From Acidovorax sp. (GTDB lineage: Bacteria; Pseudomonadota; Gammaproteobacteria; Burkholderiales; Burkholderiaceae_C), in NCBI GenBank assembly GCA_031277855.1, contig JAITLO010000027.1, positions 62,001 through 126,000 on the forward strand: a DNA stretch of 64,000 nucleotides. The letters are read 5' to 3'. The notes under the pieces were generated by a model. That model ran no database searches. It was not told where the DNA came from and saw nothing but the letters and a program-made list of their open reading frames with translations. Shown piece by piece: positions 28,547 through 37,839 of this stretch. The position numbers were made by a program, and so were the translations under genes. Positions within the stretch are counted from its first letter, which is position 1, and every line of letters starts with the position of its first letter.

Positions 28547-30940
28547 ATGCCTACTTCTTCTTCCGATAACGCGAAGACCACCTCCAACGCCTCCTCCAAG
28601 TCCCCCCGAAAAATGCACTGGCTTCCCAAGTCGCTGCTGTGGCTCTTGGGTGCGGCTGTTGCTGGCGCGGTGGCCATTCTGTTGACCGTTGCCGTGGCCC
28701 TGTCCATGGCCTATCCCAACCTGCCCGATGTGTCCGAGCTGGCCGACTACCGGCCCAAGCTGCCTTTGCGCATTTATTCCACCGAGGGTGCCCTGCTGGG
28801 TGAATTCGGTGAGGAGCGCCGCACCCTGACCCCGGTGGCCGACATCCCCAAGGTCATGGTGGATGCCGTGCTGGCCATTGAAGACACCCGCTTCTTCGAA
28901 CATGGCGGCGTGGACTACAAGGGCATGCTGCGTGCGGCCCTGGCCAATCTGGGTCGGGTCAAAAGCCAGGGTGCCTCCACCATCACCATGCAGGTGGCGC
29001 GCAATGTCTATCTGTCTTCCGAAAAAACCTATACCCGCAAGATCTACGAGATCTTGCTGACCTTCAAGCTGGAGCATCAGCTCTCCAAGGAGCAAATCCT
29101 GGAGATCTATATGAACCAGATCTTCCTGGGCAACCGCGCCTACGGTTTTGCCGCAGCCAGCGAGGCCTATTTCGGTAAACCGCTGAAGGACATCACGGTG
29201 GCCGAAGCCGCCATGCTGGCCGGCCTGCCCAAGGCCCCATCGGCCTACAACCCCATCAGCAACCCCAAGCGCGCCCATATCCGCCAGCAATACATCATTG
29301 AGCGCATGGAGGAAAACGGCTTCATCACCCACCAGCAGGCCGAACAGGCCCGGGCCGAGCCGCTGCAGCTGAAAAGCGCCAATGCGGCCAACACCCGCGT
29401 GCACGCCGAGTACGTGGCCGAAATGGTGCGCCAGATGGTGTTCGCCCAGTACGGCAACGACGCCTACACCCGCGGCCTGAACGTCTACACCACGCTCAAT
29501 GCCGGCGAACAAGAGGCCGCCTACAAGTCGCTGCGCCAGGGCTTGATGGACTATGAGCGCCGCCAGCGCTATCGCGGCCCGGAGAAATTCATTGCCCTAC
29601 CTTCCGAGCCCCAGGCCCAGGAAGACGTGATCGACGACGCCCTGGCCGCCCATCCCGACAACGGCGATGTGCTGGCTGCCGTAGTGCTGGAGGCCTCGGC
29701 ACGCAAGATCGTGGCCCAGCGCCCCGACGGCGAAAAGGTGGAGATCACCGGCGACGGCCTCAAGCCGGTGCAGTCCGGCCTGAGCGACAAGTCACCGCCC
29801 AATATCCGCCTGCGCCCGGGTGCCATCATCCGCGTGGTCAAGACCGCCAAGGGCAGCTGGGAAGCCACGCAGCTGCCCGAAGTGGAAGGTGCTTTTGTCG
29901 CCCTCACCCCGCAGACCGGTGCCATCCGCGCCCTGGTCGGTGGCTTTGACTTCGACAAGAACAAGTTCAACCACGTGACCCAGGCCTGGCGCCAGCCCGG
30001 CTCCAGCTTCAAGCCCTTTATTTATTCGGCTGCGCTGGAAAAAGGCTTTACACCTGCCACCATGATCAATGACGCGCCGCTGTTCTTCAGCGCCGGCGTC
30101 ACCGGTGGCCAGCCCTGGGAACCCAAGAACTACGACAGCCGCTACGACGGCCCCATGACCATGCGCACGGGCTTGAACAAGTCCAAGAACATGATCTCCA
30201 TCCGCCTGCTGCAGGCCATAGGTCCCAAAGCCGGCCAGGAGTGGGTCACTCACTTCGGTTTTGACGCTGCCAAGCACCCGGCCTATCTGACCATGGCCCT
30301 GGGTGCGGGCTCCGTCACCCCCATGCAGATGGCCACGGGCTATGCGGTGTTTGCCAACGGCGGCCACCGCGTCAACCCCTGGGTGATTGCCAAGATCACC
30401 GACTTCAAGGGCCGCGTGCTGTCCGAGTACACCCCGCCGCCACTGGACCAGCTGCCCCAGGCCATTGATGCCCGCAACGCCTTCATCATGAGCACCATGC
30501 TCAACGATGTGGCCCGCGTGGGCACGGCCGCACGCGCCCAGGCCACGCTCAAGCGTCCCGACCTGTATGGCAAGACCGGCACCACCAATGACTCGGTGGA
30601 CGCCTGGTTCGCCGGCTTTCAGCCCACGCTGGCTGCCGTCTCCTGGATTGGCTACGACACGCCGCGCAATCTGGGTGCCCGGGAAACCGGTGGCGGCTTG
30701 AGCCTGCCGGTGTGGATCAGCTTTATGCAGCACGCCCTCAAGGGCGTGCCGGTGGCCGAAATGCCCGTGCCGCCTGGTGTGGTGAATATCGGCGGTGACT
30801 GGGCTTATGAGGAATACGCCCGCAGCGCCGGGGTCAGCAGCCTGGGGCTGGACGATGCACCCGCAGCCGGCGGCAATGCAGGTACGGCGCCTCCTGCCCC
30901 TGAAGAGCGCAGCAAGATCCTGGATCTATTCCGCAATTAA
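28547..30940 (+). CDS. mrcA: Bifunctional penicillin-binding protein 1A
   Basis: This 797-residue inner-membrane enzyme polymerises and cross-links peptidoglycan. After a membrane helix (LLWLLGAAVAGAVAILLTVA) come a GT51 domain (EDTRFFEHGGVDYKG, KSQGASTITMQVARNVYL) and a transpeptidase domain with SSFK (GSSFKPFIYSAAL), SKN and KTGTTN motifs. The intervening domain fits PBP1A length. A TATAAT at 28515-28520 may be its -10. Divergence from pilMNOPQ is the normal proteobacterial arrangement. Confidence 0.96.
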   Translation: MPTSSSDNAKTTSNASSKSPRKMHWLPKSLLWLLGAAVAGAVAILLTVAVALSMAYPNLPDVSELADYRPKLPLRIYSTEGALLGEFGEERRTLTPVADIPKVMVDAVLAIEDTRFFEHGGVDYKGMLRAALANLGRVKSQGASTITMQVARNVYLSSEKTYTRKIYEILLTFKLEHQLSKEQILEIYMNQIFLGNRAYGFAAASEAYFGKPLKDITVAEAAMLAGLPKAPSAYNPISNPKRAHIRQQYIIERMEENGFITHQQAEQARAEPLQLKSANAANTRVHAEYVAEMVRQMVFAQYGNDAYTRGLNVYTTLNAGEQEAAYKSLRQGLMDYERRQRYRGPEKFIALPSEPQAQEDVIDDALAAHPDNGDVLAAVVLEASARKIVAQRPDGEKVEITGDGLKPVQSGLSDKSPPNIRLRPGAIIRVVKTAKGSWEATQLPEVEGAFVALTPQTGAIRALVGGFDFDKNKFNHVTQAWRQPGSSFKPFIYSAALEKGFTPATMINDAPLFFSAGVTGGQPWEPKNYDSRYDGPMTMRTGLNKSKNMISIRLLQAIGPKAGQEWVTHFGFDAAKHPAYLTMALGAGSVTPMQMATGYAVFANGGHRVNPWVIAKITDFKGRVLSEYTPPPLDQLPQAIDARNAFIMSTMLNDVARVGTAARAQATLKRPDLYGKTGTTNDSVDAWFAGFQPTLAAVSWIGYDTPRNLGARETGGGLSLPVWISFMQHALKGVPVAEMPVPPGVVNIGGDWAYEEYARSAGVSSLGLDDAPAAGGNAGTAPPAPEERSKILDLFRN

Positions 30941-30960
30941 GGCTGGGCACCTTCACCCAC

Positions 30961-30991
30961 AAAACCGCATGCCTTGGCATGCGGTTTTTTT
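30961..30991. terminator. Bidirectional terminator between mrcA and cyaY
   Basis: Hairpin ACCGCATGCC-TT-GGCATGCGGT with AAAA before and T7 after. Confidence 0.9.
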
Positions 30992-30999
30992 GATGGCGC

Positions 31000-31335
31000 T
31001 CAGCCCTGGGCGCCGAACTGCAGCGGCAGGCCCGACTGCTCTGTCGCGTACTGGGTCAGGTTGGCAAAGAATTCGCCAGCACCCTTGGTGTCTTGCCAGT
31101 GCTGGCCATCAAAGCGGTAGTGAAAGCCACCCGCCTTGGCCGCCATCCAGATTTCCTGCAAGGGCTTTTGCTGGTTGATGATGATCTGGCTGCGGTTGGC
31201 AAACACCAGGGTCACCATGCCACCCACGCGCTGGGCGTCGATATCGGCATCGGTTTCATCGTTGATGCGGTCCACGCATTGCTCTACGGCCAGCAGCAGT
31301 TGCTCGGCACGGTCCTGGTATTCAAGGTCGGTCAT
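31000..31335 (-). CDS. cyaY: Frataxin-like iron-donor protein CyaY
   Basis: This 111-residue protein has the CyaY fold: an acidic first helix ([20 protein letters not shown]), [17 protein letters not shown], and [19 protein letters not shown], with HYRFDGQHW at the end. It modulates iron-sulfur cluster assembly by IscS. The start MTDLEYQ is preferred over an extension. Its start codon is only 12 bp from that of divergent lptM, so the promoters must overlap the coding sequences. Confidence 0.95.
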   Translation of the reverse strand: MTDLEYQDRAEQLLLAVEQCVDRINDETDADIDAQRVGGMVTLVFANRSQIIINQQKPLQEIWMAAKAGGFHYRFDGQHWQDTKGAGEFFANLTQYATEQSGLPLQFGAQG

Positions 31336-31347
31336 TACAATTCGCAC

Positions 31348-31548
31348 ATGTTGAAAGCTCCCCAAATTTTAGTCAGGACCATTGTCCTTGCCTCCTGTGC
31401 GGCAGCCCTGGCGGGCTGCGGCCAGCGCGGCCCCCTGTATCTGCCGCAAGATCCTGCAGCTTCCCAGCGTGCGACCTTGCCGGAAGCGCTCAACCCCATG
31501 GCGGATAAACCGGCCACGGAACAAGCGCCCTCGTCCACCGAGCGCTAA
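31348..31548 (+). CDS. lptM: LPS-assembly lipoprotein LptM (YifL)
   Basis: This 66-residue lipoprotein has a signal peptide ([20 protein letters not shown]; lipobox LAGC) and the conserved [11 protein letters not shown] motif directly after the lipidated Cys. In E. coli LptM helps LptD oxidise and fold. The tail is unstructured. It diverges from cyaY; msrQ converges on it. Confidence 0.9.
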   Translation: MLKAPQILVRTIVLASCAAALAGCGQRGPLYLPQDPAASQRATLPEALNPMADKPATEQAPSSTER

Positions 31549-31575
31549 AAACGCGTTCTAAGCCACAACCGTGCT

Positions 31576-32253
31576 TCAGCGGCCTGCCCGCCGCCACCAG
31601 CGTGCGCCCAGCAGCAAGACCAGCAAGGTAGCGTAGACCACCACCTCGGCCTGGTCATTCTTGCCGCTGCGCATCCAGTAAAAATGCAGTAGGGCCAGCA
31701 AAGCTGCGGCATAGACGGTGCGGTGCAGGCGCTTCCAGCGCGCTCCGCCCAGCCAGCGCAACACGGCGTGGGGCGACGTGGCAGCCAGCGTCAGCAGAAG
31801 CAAAAAAGTGAGCATCCCTACCAAGATGAATGGGCGCTGCAGCACATCCGCGGCCATATCGGCCCACGCCCAGCCCTGGTCCAGCCAGGCATAGCAAACC
31901 AGGTGCAGAACTGCGTAGAAAAACGCAAAAAGCCCCAGCAGCCTGCGCAGCCTGGCCAAGGCCGTCAGCTGCAGGCCCTGGCGCAGCGGTGTCACTGCCA
32001 GGGCCAGCCACAACGCACGCAAGGCCCAGTCGCCCGTGCCGCGTATCAAGGCCTCGGCCGGGTTGGCGCCCAGGTTGTCGCTCAGCACCGCCCAGACCAG
32101 CCAGGCCAGTGGCGCCAGCCACAGCAGCCACACCACGGGCTTGGCTGCGCGTGACAGCAAGGCCCGCTGCAGCGGTGCAGGCCAGCCGCTGGTGCTGGAG
32201 CTGGGGCTAGTGCTGGGGGTACTGCTATTGGTGCTGCGGCGGGGCACAGCCAT
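31576..32253 (-). CDS. msrQ: MsrQ, haem-binding membrane subunit of MsrPQ
   Basis: This 225-residue protein has about six membrane segments of the ferric-reductase-like type (GDWALRALWLALAVTPLRQG; RLLGLFAFFYAVLHLVCYAW; ending near RTVYAAALLALLHFYWM) with several haem-ligand histidines. It passes electrons from the quinone pool to MsrP. It shares a base with the msrP stop, so translation is coupled. Confidence 0.93.
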   Translation of the reverse strand: MAVPRRSTNSSTPSTSPSSSTSGWPAPLQRALLSRAAKPVVWLLWLAPLAWLVWAVLSDNLGANPAEALIRGTGDWALRALWLALAVTPLRQGLQLTALARLRRLLGLFAFFYAVLHLVCYAWLDQGWAWADMAADVLQRPFILVGMLTFLLLLTLAATSPHAVLRWLGGARWKRLHRTVYAAALLALLHFYWMRSGKNDQAEVVVYATLLVLLLGARWWRRAGR

Positions 32254-33233
32254 CAGAAATTCGCCCTCAAATCCATGCCGGCATACAGGCTGGCCACCTG
32301 CTCGGCATAGCCGTTGAAGGGCAGCGTCTTGCGCTTGGGGGCCAGCAGACCACCTTCGCCAATGCGCCGCTCGCTGGCCTGGCTCCAGCGCGGGTGGGGC
32401 ACATCGGGGTTCACATTGGAATAAAAGCCATATTCATGGCGCGCAGCCTTGTTCCAGGCCGTGGCGGGCATGGCCTCCACAAAGCGGATTTTGACAATGC
32501 TTTTGGCACTCTTGAAGCCATATTTCCACGGCACAACCAGCCGCACCGGCGCACCGTTTTGCTTGGGCAAGACCTCGCCATACATGCCGAAGGCCAGCAG
32601 GGTCAGCGGGTGCAGGGCCTCGTCCAGCCGCAGGCCTTCGGTGTAGGGCCAGTCCAGCACGCGCGAGCGCAGGCCGCGCATATGCTGGGCATCGGCCAGG
32701 GTGACGAACTGCACAAACTTGGCGCTGCCCAGGGGCTGCACCTTGCGGATCAGCGCCGCCAGCGAGTAGCCCACCCAGGGAATCACCATGCTCCAGCCTT
32801 CCACACAGCGCAGGCGGTAGATGCGCTCTTCCATGGGGCTGAGCTTGAGCAAATCTTCCAGCGCCCAGGTGCCGGGCCGCTGCACCAGGCCTTCGACCTG
32901 CACGCTCCAGGGCGTGATGGGCATGGCATCGGCATAGCGGGCCGGGTCGTCCTTGCCGGTGCCGAATTCATAGAAGTTGTTGTAGCTGCTGGCATCCCCG
33001 TAGGGGGTGATTTTTTCCATGCTGGCCGCACCCGCCACTACCGATGCCGCACCGGGCAAGGCCGGCAGCTTGCCGCTGCCCGGGCTGGCGGCGGCCAGGG
33101 CGCTGCCTGCCGCCCCGCTGGCCGCCCATTGCAGCCAGGCGCGCCGGCTGGCGTAGCTGGCTGGCGAGGTGATCTCGCTGGCGGGTGGCGTAGAGAAACC
33201 GGGGAGGCTGCGAGAAAGCTGTCGAGAGGCCAT
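32253..33233 (-). CDS. msrP: MsrP, periplasmic methionine sulfoxide reductase catalytic subunit
   Basis: This 326-residue molybdenum enzyme repairs oxidised methionine in the cell envelope. It has a Tat signal ([20 protein letters not shown]), the Cys molybdenum ligand in [17 protein letters not shown], and the sulfite-oxidase-fold segment [18 protein letters not shown]. The start MASRQLSRS at 33233 follows a CGGAG site; a 17-residue extension is possible but less likely. Confidence 0.95.
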   Translation of the reverse strand: MASRQLSRSLPGFSTPPASEITSPASYASRRAWLQWAASGAAGSALAAASPGSGKLPALPGAASVVAGAASMEKITPYGDASSYNNFYEFGTGKDDPARYADAMPITPWSVQVEGLVQRPGTWALEDLLKLSPMEERIYRLRCVEGWSMVIPWVGYSLAALIRKVQPLGSAKFVQFVTLADAQHMRGLRSRVLDWPYTEGLRLDEALHPLTLLAFGMYGEVLPKQNGAPVRLVVPWKYGFKSAKSIVKIRFVEAMPATAWNKAARHEYGFYSNVNPDVPHPRWSQASERRIGEGGLLAPKRKTLPFNGYAEQVASLYAGMDLRANF

Positions 33234-33315
33234 GGTCACACTCCGGATACCGCGCACCGCGGCGGCACTGCAGGAATAGATCATGCCCGGGCCGGGCAGG
33301 TTCCATCCAATCTAG

Positions 33316-33404
33316 GACTTACGCAAACCAGGATGGAGCATGGCTTGTGCATTAAGAACGTGTTCAAAGGCGAAGCACTCGCCTTAAGCGAATTTGCGTA
33401 AGTC
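33316..33404. mobile_element. MITE-like 89-bp element with 12-bp terminal inverted repeats
   Basis: Perfect 12-bp ends GACTTACGCAAA (33316-33327) and TTTGCGTAAGTC (33393-33404) flank 65 bp without coding capacity, in the msrP-ccsB gap. I see no clear target-site duplication, so it may be a decayed or solo element. A smaller inverted repeat TCCATCC/GGATGGA spans its left end. Confidence 0.5.
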
Positions 33405-33418
33405 GTGAAATCAAAACA

Positions 33419-33498
33419 AGAGCGCCTTGTGCCTATCCCATCTTGGTTTCAAGCTGTTTTAAAGCTGAAACCCGCAGGATAAAAGCACAAGGCGCTCT
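33419..33498 (-). terminator. Nested hairpin / terminator after ccsB
   Basis: Perfect 14-bp outer arms AGAGCGCCTTGTGC / GCACAAGGCGCTCT enclose a second inverted repeat (GGTTTCA ... TGAAACC). It lies 18 bp after the ccsB stop and is followed on the minus strand by TTGTTTTG. It probably ends the resB-ccsB transcript. Confidence 0.65.
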
Positions 33499-33516
33499 GA
33501 TTTTTGTAGGACTGGT

Positions 33517-34851
33517 TTACAGCTCGCCGTAGCTGTGCAGACCCGACAGGAACATGTTCACCCCCAGGAAGGCAAAGGTGGTGACGGCCAGGCCGGTCAG
33601 TGCCCACCAGGCCGAGACCGTGCCGCGCAGGCCCTTCATCAAACGCATATGCAGCCAGGCCGCGTAGTTGAGCCAGACGATCAGCGCCCAGGTTTCCTTG
33701 GGGTCCCAGCTCCAGTAGCCGCCCCAGGCCTCGGCCGCCCACAGCGCGCCCAGCACGGTGGCGATGGTGAAGAAGGCAAAGCCCACGGCGATGGACTTGT
33801 ACATCACATCGTCCAGCACCTCGAAGGCCGGCAGGCGTGCCGCAATGGCCTTGCGCGTAGCCAGGATGGCGCCCACGATCAGTGCCGAAATACCGAAATA
33901 CACCAGCCAGTAGCTGCTGCCGCTCTCCTCGCTCTGGCGGAAGGCCAGGGGCTCGAAGCACAGGGCCACGCCCAGCAGCCACAGCGGTGCCAGCTTGTAC
34001 CAGCGGGTCTCTTCTGCCTGCTGCTTGATCAGATAGGCAAAGGCCACCATGGCCGCCATGGCAAAGGTGCCGTAGCCAATGAAGTTGGCGGGCACGTGCA
34101 GCTTCATCCACCAGCTTTGCAGCGCAGGCACCAGGGGCTGGATTTCATGCGCCTCGCGCACCACCGTGTACCACAGCAAAAAGCCCACGGCCGCGCTGAC
34201 CACCAGCATCACAAAGCCGCCCAGGGCGCGGGTGTTGTATTGCTCTTCGTAGTACAGATAGAAGACCGTGGTCATCCAGATGAACATCACGAACACTTCG
34301 TACAGATTGCTCACCGGGATGTGGCCGATGTCGGCGCCCAGCAGATAGCTCTCATACCAGCGCACCATGGTGCCCACCAGGGCCATGGTGACCGCAGCCC
34401 AGGCCAGGCGCGAGCCCAGCAGGCCCATGGTGCTGCGCTCGGCCTTGGAGAACAGGCCAAACCAGTAAAACACCGTGGTGATGAAGCACAGCACACACAT
34501 CCACAAAATGGCGGACTGGCTGGAGAGGAAGTATTTGAGGCCGAACACGGCATCGGCCCGGTCGATATGGGGCGCACCGTCCGGTCCCTGGTAGAGCCAG
34601 ATGGCCAGCAGCGACAGCGCGGCCACGCCCAGCATCAGCTTTTGCAGCGGGCGCCAGAACCAACCCAGCCAGATGGCGCAGGGCACCGTACCCACCAAAA
34701 TGGCTTTTTCGTAGCCATCCATAAAAGCGCCATAGCGCTGCAGTGCGACAGCACCACCGGCCAGCACCAGCAGGGCGAACACCCAGTCCTGCCAGTTGCG
34801 GCGGGCCAGAAAGCCTTCGTTCAAGGCCATGGTTGAAGTTGCGGTATTCAT
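33517..34851 (-). CDS. ccsB: Cytochrome c biogenesis protein CcsB (CcsA-type haem lyase subunit)
   Basis: This 444-residue multi-span protein has the haem-binding WWD motif (WGGYWSWDPKETWALIVWLN) and flanking conserved histidines typical of CcsA/ResC. With ResB it exports haem and attaches it to apocytochromes (system II). The start MNTATSTMALN overlaps the resB stop by 4 bp; the frame's longer extension lies inside resB and is rejected. Confidence 0.95.
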   Translation of the reverse strand: MNTATSTMALNEGFLARRNWQDWVFALLVLAGGAVALQRYGAFMDGYEKAILVGTVPCAIWLGWFWRPLQKLMLGVAALSLLAIWLYQGPDGAPHIDRADAVFGLKYFLSSQSAILWMCVLCFITTVFYWFGLFSKAERSTMGLLGSRLAWAAVTMALVGTMVRWYESYLLGADIGHIPVSNLYEVFVMFIWMTTVFYLYYEEQYNTRALGGFVMLVVSAAVGFLLWYTVVREAHEIQPLVPALQSWWMKLHVPANFIGYGTFAMAAMVAFAYLIKQQAEETRWYKLAPLWLLGVALCFEPLAFRQSEESGSSYWLVYFGISALIVGAILATRKAIAARLPAFEVLDDVMYKSIAVGFAFFTIATVLGALWAAEAWGGYWSWDPKETWALIVWLNYAAWLHMRLMKGLRGTVSAWWALTGLAVTTFAFLGVNMFLSGLHSYGEL

Positions 34852-37013
34852 GCGGCTCGCTCCTGGGATGCAGCATCTGCCGCCGGAGCGGCCCATAGTT
34901 TTTCTTGCAGCCGGGCGAACTCGCGGTCCGTATCCAGCATCTTGCGGTTGGTAGACAAGGCCATCTGGGCCTGGCTGCCGCCCTCGGTCGGTGTGAGCCA
35001 GATCCACAGGCGCCGGTCACGCACATAAATCATGGCAAACACCCCCAGAATCAGGAACAGACAGCCCAGATAGACCACGTTCTTGCCCGGAGCCCTGGCC
35101 ACCTGGAACACGCTGGCCTGCACCTGCTTGAAGTCTTCCATCATGAAGGCCATGGGTGCCGGATAGTACTGCGCATCGCTGAGCGAAAACACGGCCTGGG
35201 TCATAAAGGACAGGGTTTGCTCGCCCGGCTCCAGGGGCTTGAGGCCGGCTTTCTCACGCGAAAGCTGTGCCAGGTCGAACAGCACGCCGTTGAGGATGCG
35301 GATCAGCACCTCGCTGGCACGGTCACGCTCGGCTTCGGGCACATTGTCTTCCATGAACTGCGAGATGGCCTGCAGGCCGCCATTGGGCTTGCCATCGGCC
35401 GAGGCCGTGCCAGCAAACAGCGAGACGGCGCGCAGCGCGGATTGGGCCAGGGCTTCGCGCAGATCGGCCCTATCCTGGGGCACGGCCTGGCGTGCGTAGC
35501 GGCGCACGGCCTCCTCCAGCATGGCGGGGTCGCGCAGCGCAGAACGCAGGCGCATAAAGCCATCCATGGAACCCTGCTCATCCGCAGGCACGCGCAGATA
35601 GCGGAAGGGCTCGCTGGACGACTCACGCACGCCCAGCAGGAACACGGGCACGCCTTCTTCCATGTCCACGGGCACCATGTAGTTCTGGTATTCACGGGCC
35701 TGGCCCGAGGCATCGCGCAGCTTGTAGCCAATGCTGGGGCCTATGTTGCGCAGCTCTTTTTCGGTGGCCGTCTTGTGGCCCGCGCCCAGGCGCGACTCGA
35801 TGGAAGAGCGCAGGTCCACCTTGCGCACATCTACACCGCTACCTGCGCCGCCCTTTTTCTGGCCGGAGAAGTTCTCCACGTTGATGGTGCGCAGCTCGGT
35901 GAACTCCAGGTTCATTTGCTGCCCCGGCGCGGCACCCACCTGCTCCAGCTGGGCGCTGCCACCAATGATGCCCTCCACCTCGAAAGGCTTGCCACCGGCC
36001 GCAAACGGCACGGCACGCAGCTTGACGCTGGAGCCACCGTCATCAAAGCTGGATTGGTAAATCTCTATGCCTTTGTAGCTGGCCGGGTGGTTGACCTCGA
36101 TGCGCTTTTCCACCTGCTCGCCCGTGGCACGGTCGTGAATGATCACATCGCTGGCAAACAGCTTGGGCATGCCGGTGGAGTAGTACTCGACGATGAACTT
36201 CTTCAGCTCCACCGAGAACGGCAGCTCCTGCAGCAACACGCCATCCGACTGGGCCAGAATGGCCGTACCCGCCTGCGTGCCCTCGGCCACCATCAGATTG
36301 CCGCGGAAGGTGGGGTTGTTGACAGAAAGCCTGTGCTCTGCCGCCACATCGGAAATACGGCCAGCTCCGGCATAAGGTGTTTTGCCACCCAGCCACATCT
36401 GGGCACGCACGATCAAATCCCCATCCAGCAGCCCGCCCAGGCAGATCAGCACAATCGCCGAGTGCGCGGCGATATAGCCAATCTTGTTGGCCGCGCCGGA
36501 CTTGGCGGCCAGCATATAGCCCTTGCCTTGGGAGGTTTCGCGCTCCTGCAGCTTCACCTTCCAGCCACCGCCCACCAGCATGGCGCCCATGCGCTGGGCT
36601 GCGGCCTGCGGCGCTTCTGCCAGGCTGGTCTGTGCCTTGTGGTGAAAAGCCTGCAGGCTTTTCTCACGGATGTTTTCCTTGTAGTTGCGCAGATCCGCCA
36701 GGTATTTGGGGACATGACGCATCAGGCACAGCGTGGTGCTGATCACCAAAAACGCCAGGATCAGCAAAAACCACCAGGCGCTATAGACCGCATTGAGCTT
36801 GAGCGCCAGAAACAGCTCGGCCCAGAAAGGCCCGAACTGGTTGACATAGTTCACCGTGGGCTCGTGCTGCTTGACCACGGTACCTATGACCGAGGCAATG
36901 CAGATCACGGTCAGCAGCGCAATCGCAAAGCGCATGGAAGCCAGCAGCTCCAAAAAGGCACGCCCGTCAAAAGCGCGTGCCTTGTCGCTGGCAGGAGGAG
37001 AGTTTTCAGACAT
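34848..37013 (-). CDS. resB: Cytochrome c biogenesis protein ResB (Ccs1)
   Basis: This 721-residue protein has the ResB plan: N-terminal membrane segments (FAIALLTVICIASVIGTVV; AWWFLLILAFLVISTTLCLM), a third at HSAIVLICLGGLLDG, a large periplasmic domain (about 210-620) and a last membrane segment (VVYLGCLFLILGVFAMIYV). It is the partner of CcsB in system II cytochrome c maturation. Cytochrome c4, a likely client, is encoded just upstream. Confidence 0.95.
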   Translation of the reverse strand: MSENSPPASDKARAFDGRAFLELLASMRFAIALLTVICIASVIGTVVKQHEPTVNYVNQFGPFWAELFLALKLNAVYSAWWFLLILAFLVISTTLCLMRHVPKYLADLRNYKENIREKSLQAFHHKAQTSLAEAPQAAAQRMGAMLVGGGWKVKLQERETSQGKGYMLAAKSGAANKIGYIAAHSAIVLICLGGLLDGDLIVRAQMWLGGKTPYAGAGRISDVAAEHRLSVNNPTFRGNLMVAEGTQAGTAILAQSDGVLLQELPFSVELKKFIVEYYSTGMPKLFASDVIIHDRATGEQVEKRIEVNHPASYKGIEIYQSSFDDGGSSVKLRAVPFAAGGKPFEVEGIIGGSAQLEQVGAAPGQQMNLEFTELRTINVENFSGQKKGGAGSGVDVRKVDLRSSIESRLGAGHKTATEKELRNIGPSIGYKLRDASGQAREYQNYMVPVDMEEGVPVFLLGVRESSSEPFRYLRVPADEQGSMDGFMRLRSALRDPAMLEEAVRRYARQAVPQDRADLREALAQSALRAVSLFAGTASADGKPNGGLQAISQFMEDNVPEAERDRASEVLIRILNGVLFDLAQLSREKAGLKPLEPGEQTLSFMTQAVFSLSDAQYYPAPMAFMMEDFKQVQASVFQVARAPGKNVVYLGCLFLILGVFAMIYVRDRRLWIWLTPTEGGSQAQMALSTNRKMLDTDREFARLQEKLWAAPAADAASQERAA

Positions 37014-37043
37014 GAAAGAGAACGAACACAGCGCGTATATGCA

Positions 37044-37083
37044 AACAGGCGGGCCATCACCGCTGGTGATAGGCCCGCCTGTT
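37044..37083. terminator. Inverted repeat between cytochrome c4 gene and resB
   Basis: Perfect 12-bp arms AACAGGCGGGCC / GGCCCGCCTGTT with an inner TCACC/GGTGA stem. The stem is strong but the T-tail on the minus strand is short, so it may attenuate rather than fully terminate. Confidence 0.5.
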
Positions 37084-37143
37084 GGGGTGAATTATGGGCG
37101 GCAAGTTCCTGGCATGTGCAGCTTGCACACCGAGGAAAGCGAA

Positions 37144-37767
37144 TTAACGCAGGCCGGCGATGTAATCGGCCACGGCCTTGATTTCGCGGTCATTCATCTT
37201 AGCAGCCACGTCATGCATTTGCGTGCTGTTCTTGCGCAGGCCATCGCGGAAGGACTGCAGCTGCTTGACCGTGTAGTCGGCATGCTGACCGGACAGGCGC
37301 GGGTACTGCGCCGGGATGCCTGCACCATTGGGGCTGTGGCAACCCATGCAGGCAGCTACCTTGCGATCGGCAATGCCGCCGCGGTAGATGCGCTCGCCCA
37401 TCAGCACCAGTTCCTTGTCGGAGGCATAGCCTTCCTTGGCAGGCTGCTTGGCCAGCCAGGCGGCAATATTGTGCATATCGCCATCCGACAGCATGCTGGA
37501 GAAGCCCTTCATCACAGGATCAGCACGCTTGTCGTTCTTGAACTCCTGCAGCTGCTTGACCAAATACTCTGGATGCTGGTGTGCCAATTTAGGATTGGCG
37601 ACAATAGTCGAATTGCCATCCACACCATGGCAGGCCGCACACACGGCGGTGAAACTTGCCTCCCCTTTGACCAGATCTGGTTTGGCGATATTTTCACCGG
37701 CCGCAAAGGCCGAAAAAGCGGGTGCTGCCAATGCGGCAGCCGTCAGCAAAGAGGCAAGCAGCTTCAT
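37144..37767 (-). CDS. Dihaem cytochrome c4
   Basis: This 207-residue periplasmic protein has a signal peptide (ASLLTAAALAAPAFSAFA) and two haem c domains, with CAACHG and CMGCHS binding motifs and distal methionines in each half. Cytochromes c4 carry electrons to terminal oxidases. It is upstream of resB-ccsB on the same strand and diverges from engB. Confidence 0.94.
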   Translation of the reverse strand: MKLLASLLTAAALAAPAFSAFAAGENIAKPDLVKGEASFTAVCAACHGVDGNSTIVANPKLAHQHPEYLVKQLQEFKNDKRADPVMKGFSSMLSDGDMHNIAAWLAKQPAKEGYASDKELVLMGERIYRGGIADRKVAACMGCHSPNGAGIPAQYPRLSGQHADYTVKQLQSFRDGLRKNSTQMHDVAAKMNDREIKAVADYIAGLR

Positions 37768-37839
37768 AAATCGAGGGTCTGGTTATATGCGCGAAACCAC
37801 CGGATTCTACAATGAGGCCTCTTTGCCTACCTATACCCC

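Noticed and set aside
34905-37181. 758-residue open frame antisense to resB
   Set aside because: Shadow frame of resB, without recognisable domains or ribosome site.
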